A stretch of 64,000 nucleotides of DNA from Clostridiales bacterium (GCA_016278505.1 JADQBQ010000015.1:35936-99935), one strand, 5' to 3'. Positions 51,229 to 61,053 are shown, counted from the first letter of the stretch. Numbers and translations are program-made. Notes: generated from the letters alone by a model not told the origin.

Positions 51229-51253
51229 AATTTAACTGAGGAGGTATTTGTAA

Positions 51254-51517
51254 ATGATTAAAATTAAAGTTTATTCAAACCGTCCTGCCGGACCCGGTTG
51301 AAGGGGACTATGCAATTTGGCCGGGCAGGTCAAAGAAAAGTTTCCCGATGACGTAGAGGTTGAAACTGTTTACTCCGGTTTTATTGGTTTGGGCCATAAA
51401 GGAGATAGTATAAAACCTCCTAATATAACGGTTGATGACGAAACATTAGGAGGTAAGGTGTCCTACGAGGAACTTGAAAAAAAGGTATTAGAAAAAAAGG
51501 AACATAAAAAGCGATAA
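51254..51517 (+). CDS. Small selenoprotein with a UxxxC redox motif, thioredoxin-like
   Basis: 87 residues when the TGA at 51299 is read as Sec. ATG at 51254 follows GAGGAGG; the product begins MIKIKVYSNRPAGPG, Sec16, RGLC (Cys20), then NLAGQVKEKFPDDVEVE. A beta strand, a U-x3-C turn and a helix fit a thioredoxin-like fold. The frame continues openly for 72 codons past the TGA, with normal protein composition. A SECIS-like hairpin lies 14 bases on. Ordinary calling would give only a 66-residue remnant from 51317. Last gene of the radical SAM operon. Family not recognised with certainty. Confidence 0.85.
51316..51334 (+). promoter_or_regulatory. Bacterial SECIS candidate in the small selenoprotein gene
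   Basis: TTTGGCC-GGGCA-GGTCAAA: seven pairs (one G-U) with a G-rich loop, 14 bases after the UGA. Confidence 0.65.
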
Positions 51518-51527
51518 AGAGCTTTTT

Positions 51528-52295
51528 CTACCCTAAAATCTTACTGAGAAACTCTCTGGTACGAGGGTGTTGTGGGCTGGTAAAAATCTGCTGCGGGCTG
51601 GATTCTTCCACGATGCTTCCGTTGTCCATGAATATTACCCTGTCCGCCACTTCACGGGCAAAACCCATTTCGTGGCTGACCACCACCATGGTCATACCCT
51701 CTCGTGCCAGGTCTTTGATTACCGCCAGCACACCGCCCACCAGTTCCGGGTCTAAAGCACTGGTGGGCTCATCAAAGAGCATAGCCTTGGGCTGCATAGC
51801 CAGCGCCCTGGCTATGGCCACCCGCTGTTTTTGTCCGCCGGAAAGCTGGATGGGGTAAGCATCGGCCTTGTCTGCCAGTCCTACTTTTTCCAACATCAGC
51901 TCAGCTTTCTTGCGTGCCTCTGAAACCGCAGTTTTACAAACAGTTACAGGCCCCTCCATAACGTTTTCCAGGGCCGTCTGGTGCGGGAAAAGGTTAAACT
52001 GCTGAAACACCATACCGATGGTACTGCGCAGCCGGTATATATTTTTACGGCTGTCATCCACCAAGCGCCCACCGGCTGTTTTCTTTTTGCCCACCTGCCG
52101 GCCGTCCACTACAATATAACCGTCATTAATGGGTTCTAAATAATTGAGACAACGTAAAAATGTACTTTTACCGGAGCCGCTGGGACCGATAATAACTACC
52201 ACTTCTCCTGGGTTAACGGTCAGACTGACATCCTTTAATACATGCAAACTGCCGAACCATTTGTTTATATTATGGGCTTGTATCATGGCTATCAC
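51528..52295 (-). CDS. Polar amino-acid ABC transporter ATPase (GlnQ type), second system
   Basis: 255 residues. Walker [10 protein letters not shown], signature [15 protein letters not shown], Walker [16 protein letters not shown] lysine-rich insert ([19 protein letters not shown], about 66-84) between strands is longer than usual. Convergent with the selenoprotein operon; last gene of its own operon. No riboswitch was seen before this second importer. ATG at 52295 or 52286. Confidence 0.95.
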   Translation of the reverse strand: MIAMIQAHNINKWFGSLHVLKDVSLTVNPGEVVVIIGPSGSGKSTFLRCLNYLEPINDGYIVVDGRQVGKKKTAGGRLVDDSRKNIYRLRSTIGMVFQQFNLFPHQTALENVMEGPVTVCKTAVSEARKKAELMLEKVGLADKADAYPIQLSGGQKQRVAIARALAMQPKAMLFDEPTSALDPELVGGVLAVIKDLAREGMTMVVVSHEMGFAREVADRVIFMDNGSIVEESSPQQIFTSPQHPRTREFLSKILG

Positions 52296-52304
52296 ACCTT
52301 CCCG

Positions 52305-52976
52305 TTAATCACCGTCGGATATGGCCAGTCGTTTTTCCAGTCGGCCGATCAAACAAATAAATATAGTTGTTAGAAATAGGTATATGGCAGCAACCGTAAG
52401 AAATATTTCCATGGACCGGAACGTGGAATTACTCAATAATTTACCCTGGCGCAACAATTCCGTCATGGTGATAATTGAAACCAGGGAAGAGTCCTTCATC
52501 AGGGTTATAAATTCATTACCCATGGGCGGCAGCAGCCTGCGGTAAGCCTGGGGGAGTATAACACGCCTGAAAGCCTGAGCATAAGACATCCCCAGGGAAA
52601 GGGCGGCTTCCATCTGCCCCTTGTCGATGGATTGGATGCCTGCCCTTATTATTTCAGCTATGTATGCACCCCCGCAAATACTAAGCCCTGCCACTGCTGC
52701 CGTATGTGCGCTTAGCTCAATTCCCACCTGGGGCAGCCCGAAATAAAGAATGTACAGCTGCACAAGAAGGGGGATTCCCCGGATCATCCAGGTATAAATC
52801 CCCCCAGTTATTGCCAGTACCTTAAAGCGCGAAATTTTAGCCAGGGCTACAAAAAGCCCTATAATGGTCCCGAAAAAGATTGCTAAAAGAGTTAGCTCTA
52901 CGGTCAGTATTGCTCCCTTAAGCAGCAGAGGCAAAATTTGAAGCAGGAACTCTACGTCGATAGGACCCAATTGCAT
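52305..52976 (-). CDS. Polar amino-acid ABC transporter permease, second system
   Basis: 223 residues, about five membrane helices. YTWMIRGIPLLVQLYILYFGL and GQMEAALSLGMSYAQAFRRVILPQAY are the family hallmarks. 9 bp before the ATPase gene, 23 bp after the binding-protein gene. Confidence 0.95.
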   Translation of the reverse strand: MQLGPIDVEFLLQILPLLLKGAILTVELTLLAIFFGTIIGLFVALAKISRFKVLAITGGIYTWMIRGIPLLVQLYILYFGLPQVGIELSAHTAAVAGLSICGGAYIAEIIRAGIQSIDKGQMEAALSLGMSYAQAFRRVILPQAYRRLLPPMGNEFITLMKDSSLVSIITMTELLRQGKLLSNSTFRSMEIFLTVAAIYLFLTTIFICLIGRLEKRLAISDGD

Positions 52977-52999
52977 GGCTTACACTCCGTTGAAAAAAT

Positions 53000-53842
53000 T
53001 TATTCTTGCGGGATTACGTTATCACCGAACCACTTCATAGAAATTTCAGTAAGGGTACCGTCTTCCATCATTTCCGTTAAAGCGTCGTCAATAGCTTTCT
53101 TTAACTGTTCATCTTCTTTACGGATACCAATGGCGTAAGGTTCGTATACTAAACGTTCACCAACCACTTTATATGTATCCGGCTTTTTGCTTACATAGTG
53201 GGCAGCAGTGGTAACGTCCACAATTACCACGTCAACGCGTCCAATGGCCAAATCCTGGAATGCTTCCGGATAAGCATCATACAGCTTAACACCTTCCAGT
53301 CCCAGGTCTTTGCAAGCAGTTTCACCGGAACTGTTAGTTTGAGTGGCAATATTTTCCTCGTCCATACTTGCCAGGTCCTCAGCATTAGTAATATCGGCAT
53401 TATCTTTTCTAACCACCATACCGATACCGGCATTAACATAGTTTTTGGAGAAATTAATAACTTCTTTTCGATCATCGGTAACACTCATACCTGAAATAAT
53501 AACGTCAAACTTTTTGGCCTTTAAGGCAGCAATTACTCCGTCCCAGGCAGTGGGCTTCCACTCTATTTCTACACCCAAACGCTTGCTCAATTCAGCTCCC
53601 ATGTCGATATCAAATCCAATTAACTCATTTGTTTCCGCATCACGATAACCCATGGGGGCAAAACCATCATCCAGACCGGCCACCAAAACTCCCTCTTCCT
53701 GGATGGTCTCCCAGGTTGTCTTTTCTGCATCCGCCTGCTGACCGGACTCTTCGGGTGCTTGTTCACCACCACCGCACCCCGTTACTGCCAGCGCCAAACC
53801 CAATACTAACAGCGTTACCCACAGATACTTTCTCTTGCCCAC
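53000..53842 (-). CDS. Polar amino-acid ABC transporter substrate-binding lipoprotein, second system
   Basis: About 280 residues, SBP family 3. Lipobox AVTGC near residue 23 of the preferred product, then MGYRDAETNELIGFDIDMG and KFDVIISGMSVTDDRKEVINFS. GTG at 53842 follows GGGGAGGACGAAAA and gives a normal signal peptide; a start at 53866 adds eight basic residues without a site. Ligand not readable. Confidence 0.93.
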   Translation of the reverse strand: MGKRKYLWVTLLVLGLALAVTGCGGGEQAPEESGQQADAEKTTWETIQEEGVLVAGLDDGFAPMGYRDAETNELIGFDIDMGAELSKRLGVEIEWKPTAWDGVIAALKAKKFDVIISGMSVTDDRKEVINFSKNYVNAGIGMVVRKDNADITNAEDLASMDEENIATQTNSSGETACKDLGLEGVKLYDAYPEAFQDLAIGRVDVVIVDVTTAAHYVSKKPDTYKVVGERLVYEPYAIGIRKEDEQLKKAIDDALTEMMEDGTLTEISMKWFGDNVIPQE

Positions 53843-53930
53843 TTTTCGTCCTCCCCTTCGACACAAATATATTATTTTCTTCTCTCTAATAGTTTAACTA
53901 ACTAAAGAAATGAAGTCAAGCAAAAAGTAA

Positions 53931-53954
53931 ACGGGCCCCACAAAGGGGGCCCGT
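53931..53954 (-). terminator. Terminator after the D/Y-rich secreted protein gene
   Basis: ACGGGCCCC / GGGGCCCGT hairpin with T-rich flanks; 24 bp after the stop of the secreted-protein gene. Confidence 0.85.
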
Positions 53955-53977
53955 CTTTTAAAAGAGGTACTATATGA

Positions 53978-54406
53978 CTAATTGCTTACAACTTTAGTGC
54001 GGGAATACTGGGTATTACCATACTCATCCACATAGCTCTGGTAATTCCAATCATTGTCGTCGTCATCATCGAAAAAATAACGGGTTACACCGTTATCATC
54101 CTTATAGTGGTACCATTCACCGTCAACGTCATCATGGTAACGGTCCCAATTATCATACCGATCAAAATCCATGTCGTAGCGCCAATCATAATAGCTACCT
54201 AAAACGCGTACATGATCGTAATAGCTGTCCCAGTCAACAACCACCCGGTCACCAAAATCTCCGGACCAGTATTGACCGTGGTAACCATCACTTACCCAAC
54301 CACTGTTACCGACGATGTATACATCTCCGCTTGAATGCGCCAATGCAACAGGGGTTAAGCTAAATACAAACAACATAGCCAAAATAATTACAATAGATTT
54401 ACGCAA
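53978..54406 (-). CDS. Secreted Asp/Tyr-rich protein of unknown function
   Basis: 142 residues. A clear Sec signal peptide (MRKSIVIILAMLFVFSLTPVALA, cut after ALA) leads to a domain extremely rich in Asp, Tyr and Trp: repeated short units such as WDSYYDHV, YYDWRYD, DRYDNWDRYHDD and a run FDDDDDND. No Cys. The composition suggests calcium or cation binding, or surface adhesion. I do not recognise a family. Monocistronic with its own terminator, divergent from the SIR2 gene. Confidence 0.75.
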   Translation of the reverse strand: MRKSIVIILAMLFVFSLTPVALAHSSGDVYIVGNSGWVSDGYHGQYWSGDFGDRVVVDWDSYYDHVRVLGSYYDWRYDMDFDRYDNWDRYHDDVDGEWYHYKDDNGVTRYFFDDDDDNDWNYQSYVDEYGNTQYSRTKVVSN

Positions 54407-54574
54407 ATTAATGCATCTCCCTTCTGTCTAAAAGCCAATGATGTCTTCTATTAAATTATAATATACAGCTATCTTTTGAGACAACAGCAATCCGTACATA
54501 TTACTCATGTACCTTTTTGTAAATCTGTCTTTCTTTAACTACTTTGGACATTTTCTTATTTGGAGTGGAAAATT

Positions 54575-55669
54575 ATGAAGCAAATCGCCCGGCAAGTTCA
54601 TGGATTCCCGGAGCGACGTGATATAGTTTTCGTTTTTGGGGCGGGGGCCTCGTACGCTGACGGTGCTCCCCTACAGAAAGAAATACTGCCTATTATCATG
54701 TCAGGCAAGGTGCCGGATATAGAAAACTCACCAACAGGTAAGATGGTGAGCGAGTTTATTACCGACAATTTTGCCTGGGATGCACGAACAAGGGCTTATC
54801 CCACCCTGGAAACTGTTTTCGGCTTTTTGGATTACTTTATTACCCAGGATGAACACTTGAACTCTAAATATTCGAACAGCGTGATCCGTGCCATCAAGGA
54901 AGGTTTGATAAAGCTTATCCACTTTGTGATTAGTGAAAAAACAAACCGTCAGGCCAAAGTTTACCATACTTTTTGGGACACCATTATGGAGCATAATCCC
55001 AATATTTCCATATTAACACTGAATTATGATACTCTACTGGAAGAGGCATTTAAATCCTCATACCCGGAAGCAGGTTATATAGACTACGGCATTTATTTCA
55101 TCAATTATGAAATGCAAGAAGAAAACGACTGGGTAAGGCCCAACAGGGTGCAAAACCCGGCACCGGTTAAAATTATGAAAGCACACGGGAGTCTAAACTG
55201 GAAGTACTGCAATTGCTGTAACCAGGTACTGCTCACACCCTGGGACACTAAAATCAATTTATTGGCAGGGGGGTTACCCGGTAATCATGTGCCGTCTGCC
55301 GGCTCAAATAAATACCACTGCCCCATCGACGGGTCGTACTTGGAAACACTTATCATACCGCCGTCACATATTAAAAAAATATCACATCCTATTGTCTCCC
55401 AGGTACTGAATCAAGCACTGCGAGAAATCAGACTATGCCGTAAAGTTATTTTTGTCGGTTATTCCTTCCCTGATGCAGACGTACATTTTAAAGCCCTTTT
55501 CAAGAAAAGCCTCTTAAGCCAAAAAGAATTAGTTGTGGTAAACAGAAGTATCTCCGACAATTTAAAATTCAATTATAAATCACTGTCTCCCGAAGTACGC
55601 TTTACACAGTCATCCTTTGCCGATTTTGTTGGCAATGGCGGCATCACACAGGAGCTGAGTGCGGTATAA
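54575..55669 (+). CDS. SIR2-like domain protein
   Basis: 364 residues. NAD-binding GAGAS at 22-26, LNYDTLLEEAF with Asn150/Asp152, and catalytic-type His204 in KAHGSLNW. Cys212, Cys214, Cys215 and Cys249 may bind zinc. C-terminal VIFVGYSFPDADVHFK completes the SIR2_2-type fold. Many bacterial proteins of this type deplete NAD in phage defence; others have no known role. No TIR, Argonaute or helicase partner is adjacent. Start ATG 54575 with GGAGTGG upstream; a TTG at 54560 is less likely. A 213-bp repeat element follows 39 bp on. Confidence 0.88.
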   Translation: MKQIARQVHGFPERRDIVFVFGAGASYADGAPLQKEILPIIMSGKVPDIENSPTGKMVSEFITDNFAWDARTRAYPTLETVFGFLDYFITQDEHLNSKYSNSVIRAIKEGLIKLIHFVISEKTNRQAKVYHTFWDTIMEHNPNISILTLNYDTLLEEAFKSSYPEAGYIDYGIYFINYEMQEENDWVRPNRVQNPAPVKIMKAHGSLNWKYCNCCNQVLLTPWDTKINLLAGGLPGNHVPSAGSNKYHCPIDGSYLETLIIPPSHIKKISHPIVSQVLNQALREIRLCRKVIFVGYSFPDADVHFKALFKKSLLSQKELVVVNRSISDNLKFNYKSLSPEVRFTQSSFADFVGNGGITQELSAV

Positions 55670-55708
55670 AACCGAACCTGGTTAGGTTGTAACAAAGCTG
55701 TGTACCTT

Positions 55709-55921
55709 AACCTGCCTTTTGCGCCCGCTCATTTCAATTCATCTCGCAGGCCAGGCTAAGGCTCAGCCGGACACTCCAGCGGGATACCCGCCCCAATCGC
55801 CATCCATGGCTCAAGGGGCGGCCTCGCACGTCCTATGCTCGGTCCCGCTTACGCTTACCGTCTTCGCCAAGCCTGGCTAGCTGCTCGATTCAATTCATTC
55901 GCTATGCACAAAAGGCAGGTT
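55709..55921. mobile_element. MITE-like repeat, copy 2
   Basis: 213 bp with the same 13-bp terminal inverted repeats (AACCTGCCTTTTG / CAAAAGGCAGGTT) and nearly identical interior as 33231-33441, same orientation. It differs by scattered substitutions and small indels, e.g. CATTCAGTGAATC versus CATTTCAATTCATC near the left end. It lies between convergent SIR2 and MacB-type genes. Confidence 0.8.
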
Positions 55922-55965
55922 TGTCATTATCTTGCTCGGGTGCAGTTTTACCGGGCGTAACCTCC

Positions 55966-57147
55966 TTACCTCCTCAGCGCCTCTATAGGATCAAGCTTGG
56001 AGGCTTTGTTGGCCGGGTAAATACCGAAAAACACACCCACAGCGGCTGAAAAACCGAAAGCCACCAGGACCGTCCACCATGAAACAAGGGGAGGCCAATG
56101 AGCAAGCTTGGCTATCAATAGGGCACCGCCATAGCCCAGCATAGTACCAATAATTCCACCTAAAACACAGAGCACAACCGACTCTATTAAAAATTGCACC
56201 AGTATGTCTTTACGCCTTGCCCCTAAGGCCATACGGATACCTATTTCCCGCGTGCGTTCGGTAACTGAAACCAGCATAATATTCATGACCCCGATACCCC
56301 CCACCACTAATGAAATACCCGCAATGAAGCTAATTACCAGCGTCATAATACCGGTTATTTTATTAGCGGACTGCATTTCTTGCTCCATGCTGTGAGCAGT
56401 ATAATGTGCGGGAGCATTGTGTCGTCTTTCCATTATACTTGTGGCCCGGTCCATGGCCCGGTAAACATCCTCTTTGGAAGCAGCACTGCCCACCAGTTCG
56501 TGAATAAAGTTGGAGCGGGTTACCTGCTGCAGGAAGGAAAGCGGCACATATACCGTTTGCTGCGAATTAAACCCCAGCACCGATTCCTGCTCTTCCAAAA
56601 CACCCACCACCACCGCGGGATTCCCGTTGATCACAACCCGCTCTCCCACAGGATTACCCCGTCCAAACAAATCTATGGCCAGCGCCCCGTCCAGTACAGC
56701 CACCCGGCGCCCCACCGCATTATCATCTTCGCTGAAAAAACGCCCCCAACTGGTATTAAAATTCTTAATCCTGGCAAAATCGGCCGTGGTACCCACCACC
56801 TGCGCCGAACTTTCATTTTGGTTGCCCCTTAAGGTCATATTGGAATACCTCACCGGGGCCATATATTTTACTTCCGGTACCACCTGCTTAATCACCCGGG
56901 CGTCAACTTCTCTGAAATCACCTAATCTGGTACTTTCGCCCTCACGGAAGTTAACAAAGACATAAAAAATGTTGGTGCCAAACTTTTCCATTTCCTGCAT
57001 TAACATGGCCCGTCCACCCTGTCCTATAGCCACCACGCAAATAACCGCAGCTATGCCAATCACTATGCCAAGGGTGGTTAAAAAGGAACGCAGCTTATTG
57101 CTGCGAATACTTTCCAGGGCAACAGTCACCGATTCCCACAAGTTCAT
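55966..57147 (-). CDS. MacB-type ABC transporter permease (FtsX family)
   Basis: 393 residues. N-terminal helix after [25 protein letters not shown], an extracellular MacB core domain (about 45-245), then three helices with [27 protein letters not shown], typical of MacB/LolC-type mechanotransmission transporters. With the ATPase and adaptor upstream it forms an export or envelope-stress system. In a Gram-positive cell it would act without an outer-membrane channel. Confidence 0.93.
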   Translation of the reverse strand: MNLWESVTVALESIRSNKLRSFLTTLGIVIGIAAVICVVAIGQGGRAMLMQEMEKFGTNIFYVFVNFREGESTRLGDFREVDARVIKQVVPEVKYMAPVRYSNMTLRGNQNESSAQVVGTTADFARIKNFNTSWGRFFSEDDNAVGRRVAVLDGALAIDLFGRGNPVGERVVINGNPAVVVGVLEEQESVLGFNSQQTVYVPLSFLQQVTRSNFIHELVGSAASKEDVYRAMDRATSIMERRHNAPAHYTAHSMEQEMQSANKITGIMTLVISFIAGISLVVGGIGVMNIMLVSVTERTREIGIRMALGARRKDILVQFLIESVVLCVLGGIIGTMLGYGGALLIAKLAHWPPLVSWWTVLVAFGFSAAVGVFFGIYPANKASKLDPIEALRR

Positions 57148-57878
57148 ATGTCACTCACCTCTTTGACTGAAGAAGCAAGCGTTTGACCGGCATCCACGGG
57201 GTTTTCCACTATCTCATCCCCCACCAGCAGCCCATCCCGAAAATACAATATACGACTGGCATGCGCAGCAATTTCCTGCTCGTGTGTTACCAGAACTATG
57301 GTGACCCCTTTCCGGTGCAGTTCCTGAAAAATATGCATTATCTCCACCCCGGTACGGCTGTCCAATGCCCCGGTTGGCTCGTCGGCTAAAATAATAGCCG
57401 GATCATTAACCAGCGCCCGTGCAATAGCCACACGCTGGTTCTGCCCCCCTGATAATTCATTGGGATGGTGGCACATGCGATCCTCCAGGCCAACCTGCTG
57501 CAGTGCCGTCATCGCCCGGGATTTTCTTTCTACGGGTTTTACGCCTGCATAAAGCAGCGGCAACTCCACGTTTTTAAGCGCAGTCATTTTGGGCAGCAGG
57601 TTAAAAGTTTGAAAAACAAAGCCTATTTTTTGGTTACGCATACCTGCAAGCTCATTATCACTAAGTTCTGATACTCCCACATTATCTAGCACGTAAGTTC
57701 CGGAGGAAAAGCGGTCCAAAAGCCCCAGTAAGTTCATAAGGGTTGATTTTCCTGAACCGGAAGGGCCCATCACCGCAACAAATTCATTGGGCCTTATATG
57801 TACAGACACTCCCCGCAGAGCTTTAACCTCAACCGTTCCGGTGTGATACGTTTTTCTGGCCTCATTTATCCTGATCAT
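57144..57878 (-). CDS. MacB-type ABC transporter ATPase
   Basis: 244 residues. Walker [10 protein letters not shown], signature [15 protein letters not shown], Walker [14 protein letters not shown]. It overlaps the permease gene by 4 bp and the adaptor gene by 4 bp, so all three are translationally coupled. Confidence 0.95.
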   Translation of the reverse strand: MIRINEARKTYHTGTVEVKALRGVSVHIRPNEFVAVMGPSGSGKSTLMNLLGLLDRFSSGTYVLDNVGVSELSDNELAGMRNQKIGFVFQTFNLLPKMTALKNVELPLLYAGVKPVERKSRAMTALQQVGLEDRMCHHPNELSGGQNQRVAIARALVNDPAIILADEPTGALDSRTGVEIMHIFQELHRKGVTIVLVTHEQEIAAHASRILYFRDGLLVGDEIVENPVDAGQTLASSVKEVSDI

Positions 57879-59161
57879 CTGATTTCTCCTGCATCTGCAA
57901 TGGTTACCTCTTGCCCGTCTTTAATGAGAGGCGGGGGATTAATAATTACTTGTTCGCCGTCTTTAAGCCCGGACGTGATTATATCATTTAGCTCATTGCC
58001 CTGCTCTGTATCGACCGTGCGCTCCCTGGCCACACCATTTTGCACTACATAGACAATTTTGTGCCCGTCTTTATTGACCAAGGCTTCAAAAGGCACCGTT
58101 AATACATTTTTTCTGGTCATAGTGGTAACGGCCAAATCAACAGTATAGCCAAGTTTTAAATTTTCGGCATTTCCCTGCAGTTGTATGGTTACCGGCACGC
58201 TCACCATATCACCGGCACTTGTCTGCTGTGAAATAGCGGCAGCGGCAACACGCTTTACTTCACCTTCATACTTCTCACCGGGCAAAGCAGCACAGGTTAT
58301 TTGCACCGGTTGGCCCACCTCCAGGTTGCCGGCATCTATTTCGTTAACACCGGTGGTCACTTCCAGTTCATCATCACTGCCAACCACCAGCAAACGGGTT
58401 CCTTCCTGGACACGGTTGCCTTTTTCCTCCCCCACAAAAAGAACAACACCGCTCTTTTCAGCAACAAAAGTGGCCAAATCCAACCTTTCCTTAGTCTGGG
58501 CTACCTCCTGGCGGGCTAAAGCAACCTGGGCCTCCAATGAGGATACTTCTTTGGCAGCAGCACCTTCTTTGACTTTAATTTGGGCTTTTTGATATTCAGT
58601 ATCTGCCCTGGCTAAGTCAACACGGGCAGACTCCAATTCTTCTGTGGTAACAGCACCCTGCTCATGCAAAAAAGCGATTCTCTCCAGATGATTTTTAGCC
58701 TGATCATACTGGGCCTTGGTCTGTTTCAAAGTAAGGTCATCCCTTACAGCCTTTCCCGCAGCCAGCGCCGCCTGTTTCCCGGCCAGTTCGGCCTTTGCCT
58801 GCTCGTAGCGGCGGCCCAGCTCCAAAGTATCAAGCCTACCCAGGAATTGCCCCTTTTTCACTCTGTCCCCGACCTCAACAGCTAATTCCATAAGGGTACT
58901 GTCCACCGGTGCAAAAAACTCCTGCTTGTCCACAGCCTCCAGGCGCCCGCTGGCAACCACGTTTCTCTCTATATCCTGTTTTTGTATGTTTATAACGTTA
59001 ACCGGCAGAGAGTTGCCGGACAATCTGGGCACTGCCGCCGCCGCGGCAGTGCCCAGCAATATCACTATACACAATGCCCATTTAAGCCATCGAGGCCATC
59101 CTTTTATCTTTTGCCTGAGACCACTCTGTTGGTGAGACTCCTGCTGTAATTCTGACTCCAT
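57875..59161 (-). CDS. MacA-like membrane-fusion adaptor (HlyD/RND type)
   Basis: 428 residues. One N-terminal membrane helix ([18 protein letters not shown]), then a biotinyl-lipoyl-like half domain with [19 protein letters not shown], a long alpha-hairpin (about 115-215, heptad-rich), and beta-barrel domains ending with [20 protein letters not shown]. Adaptor of the MacAB-type exporter, first gene of the three-gene operon. Confidence 0.93.
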   Translation of the reverse strand: MESELQQESHQQSGLRQKIKGWPRWLKWALCIVILLGTAAAAAVPRLSGNSLPVNVINIQKQDIERNVVASGRLEAVDKQEFFAPVDSTLMELAVEVGDRVKKGQFLGRLDTLELGRRYEQAKAELAGKQAALAAGKAVRDDLTLKQTKAQYDQAKNHLERIAFLHEQGAVTTEELESARVDLARADTEYQKAQIKVKEGAAAKEVSSLEAQVALARQEVAQTKERLDLATFVAEKSGVVLFVGEEKGNRVQEGTRLLVVGSDDELEVTTGVNEIDAGNLEVGQPVQITCAALPGEKYEGEVKRVAAAAISQQTSAGDMVSVPVTIQLQGNAENLKLGYTVDLAVTTMTRKNVLTVPFEALVNKDGHKIVYVVQNGVARERTVDTEQGNELNDIITSGLKDGEQVIINPPPLIKDGQEVTIADAGEIR

Positions 59162-59233
59162 TTTGCAATACCTCCACGTATTAGTTCTATATACTTAGAC
59201 GCAACCAATTAACTAATTATTTCACATTTAACC

Positions 59234-59299
59234 AAAAAAAAATCAATAAAAAGCAATAAGTTAACGCATGGTGCCAGGCACCATGCGTTAACTTATTGC
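59234..59299 (-). terminator. Terminator with a 47-bp near-perfect palindrome
   Basis: 23-bp perfect arms with a single central base (59253-59299; the centre reads GGTGCCAGGCACC), followed on the minus strand by a T-rich tract of about 18 bases. It ends the aminotransferase transcript 19 bp after its stop. Confidence 0.9.
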
Positions 59300-59317
59300 A
59301 TGAACTCCATGTCTTGG

Positions 59318-60436
59318 CTAAATCTTTTCCCGCACATATTCGACTAACTTTTCCAGACCCTCGGACATATTTTTTCGACCATAGCCAATTCTGAAGTTCC
59401 TGTTTCCGTAATCATAATAATTACCGGGGAGTAATAGTACGCCCTTGGATTCAATCAGATCAATACAAAAGTCTTCCACATCCTGATTCCATCTAATGCC
59501 CGGGAAAGCAATAGGGCCTGCCTTGGGTCTGTGCCATACAAACAGGTGAGCAAACTCCGAGAAAAACCCGTCCAGTAGATTTAGATTATCTTTAATAATG
59601 TTCAAATTTCGGCGTGCAAGATAATCCCCGTGCTTAAGGGCCAATGCAGCCAAAAACTCACTGGGGGCACTATTACATATGGAAGTGTAATCCTTAAATG
59701 CCGCCATTTTTTTATAAATACCGGTATTCCTTGTGGCTACCCAGCCAATACGCAGCCCGGCCAGGCCGTAAGTTTTGGACATTACACCAAGAGAGACTGC
59801 ATTTTCATATCTATCACAGGCGGCATCCACACGGTCAGCTTGATTGTATTCCAATGACCGGTAGACTTCATCGGAAAAGACAAGGATATCTCTGCTGCCG
59901 GCAAGATTAAGTATATATTCCATCTGTTCCTGCGTTATCAAATAACCGGTAGGATTGTGGGGTGAATTAATAATTATGGCCCGGGTATTATCTTTTATGT
60001 TAGCGGCAAGAAACTCCATATCCGGTTCCCAGTTGTTCTCTTCTTTCATTTCCCACCTTGTTACTTCACAGCCGATTGCTCTGGCCACCTCCAGCAACGA
60101 CTGGTAGCAGGGGTATTGAACAATAACGTGATCCCCCCGTTGAAGCGCAACGTTCATAAAAATGAATATGGCTTCTTCCGCGCCGGAAGTAACCAACACG
60201 TCACTTTCCTTTATGTTTTCATATTGCATGGCTATATGCCTTTGCAATTCAGGGCTCCCGGTGGATTCTGTATAGCCCAGCCACAAATTATGAAACTTCG
60301 CAAAGGATCCTTCACCTTCTAACTCCAAAATCTCCTGCACCGAAAAAGATTCGCAGTCAGAACAGCACAATAAGTAAGGGGTTTTAAACTCGTATTTAGC
60401 AAAAAACCTTTCCAATTTAAAATCTTGTACTTTCAT
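59318..60436 (-). CDS. Class I/II aminotransferase (PLP-dependent)
   Basis: 372 residues. SPHNPTG at 158-164, and the PLP lysine Lys221 in MSKTYGLAGLRIGW; YRS and RIGYGR near the end are usual fold I positions. Length is a little short of 390-400 but no domain is missing. Substrates cannot be assigned; aspartate-like amino acids are common for this group. Monocistronic. Confidence 0.9.
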   Translation of the reverse strand: MKVQDFKLERFFAKYEFKTPYLLCCSDCESFSVQEILELEGEGSFAKFHNLWLGYTESTGSPELQRHIAMQYENIKESDVLVTSGAEEAIFIFMNVALQRGDHVIVQYPCYQSLLEVARAIGCEVTRWEMKEENNWEPDMEFLAANIKDNTRAIIINSPHNPTGYLITQEQMEYILNLAGSRDILVFSDEVYRSLEYNQADRVDAACDRYENAVSLGVMSKTYGLAGLRIGWVATRNTGIYKKMAAFKDYTSICNSAPSEFLAALALKHGDYLARRNLNIIKDNLNLLDGFFSEFAHLFVWHRPKAGPIAFPGIRWNQDVEDFCIDLIESKGVLLLPGNYYDYGNRNFRIGYGRKNMSEGLEKLVEYVREKI

Positions 60437-60487
60437 AATGCACGTCCTTTTTTCTTGTAATAACCGGAAGCGGCCGTAGACAACCCC

Positions 60488-60682
60488 TTAATCTTCTTTA
60501 AGCTGGTCTTTTATTTTTTGAATCTTTTCCTCCAACACCCGGATTTGTTCTTCAAACTGGTTTTTGGCGGAACCGGGAACATGAATGTTTGTCTTTTCCA
60601 ACATAAAATGCATTTCTTCCTTAACGTCTTCAAGTTCTTCCTGCAACTGTACTAATTCCTTCTCCAATTTTTCTCTTTCCAT
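60488..60682 (-). CDS. Small coiled-coil protein
   Basis: 64 residues, nearly all charged helix: EREKLEKELVQLQEELEDVKEEM and EEQIRVLEEKIQKIKDQLK, two heptad segments around a loop with HVPGSAKNQ. Antiparallel dimer likely. No family recognised. A good ribosome-binding site (GGGAGGAGAG) precedes the ATG, which supports it being real. Confidence 0.65.
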   Translation of the reverse strand: MEREKLEKELVQLQEELEDVKEEMHFMLEKTNIHVPGSAKNQFEEQIRVLEEKIQKIKDQLKED

Positions 60683-60885
60683 AACATCTCTCCTCCCAAT
60701 CTTTTGTTATAAATCCCTTTATTGGGAATAAAATTGAACTGAGTGTGCTTGGACCTCTGATTTCTATTATAACGAAAAAAAGTAAGCACTGTGTATAAAA
60801 TTTTATGAAACAAAATCCATGGGTGCAGAGTCTCTATTTATATAGGACAAGTTACTATTGACTCTTTTTTTAGGGGGGGATATAT

Positions 60886-60972
60886 TTGAAAAAAAGAGGA
60901 ACTGATATATTATTGATCTTAATGATGCTATGTTTTGTTATCGGTACTATTGCGATGACAACTTCTACTTAG
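60886..60972 (+). CDS. Possible 28-residue membrane peptide
   Basis: TTG at 60886 follows AGGGGGGGATATA, a strong ribosome-binding site. The product MKKRGTDILLILMMLC and FVIGTIAMTTST is one membrane helix after a basic start. Size and layout fit small spore or membrane peptides, but a signal-like helix of this length can arise by chance. The remainder of 60683-61053 holds no other supported feature. Confidence 0.45.
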   Translation: MKKRGTDILLILMMLCFVIGTIAMTTST

Positions 60973-61053
60973 AGGAGTATATAGACAAGATTGCATAAAC
61001 AACCGCCCATGGGCTAAAATAGCAACTCAAATAACATTTTAAGAGGTGACAGG

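Noticed and set aside
51317-51517. 66-residue hypothetical protein starting at TTG 51317
   Set aside because: It is the tail of the UGA-containing selenoprotein gene that starts at 51254 with a strong ribosome-binding site.
47912-51517. Known mercury-resistance or arsenic operon
   Set aside because: No merA, merB, arsB, arsC or ArsR-type regulator is present; only general similarity of the methyltransferase.
54575-55669. SIR2 gene as part of a Thoeris or pAgo system
   Set aside because: No TIR-domain or Argonaute gene is adjacent on either side.
55709-55921. Insertion sequence
   Set aside because: No transposase gene in either copy and no visible target-site duplication; only a non-autonomous element can be argued.
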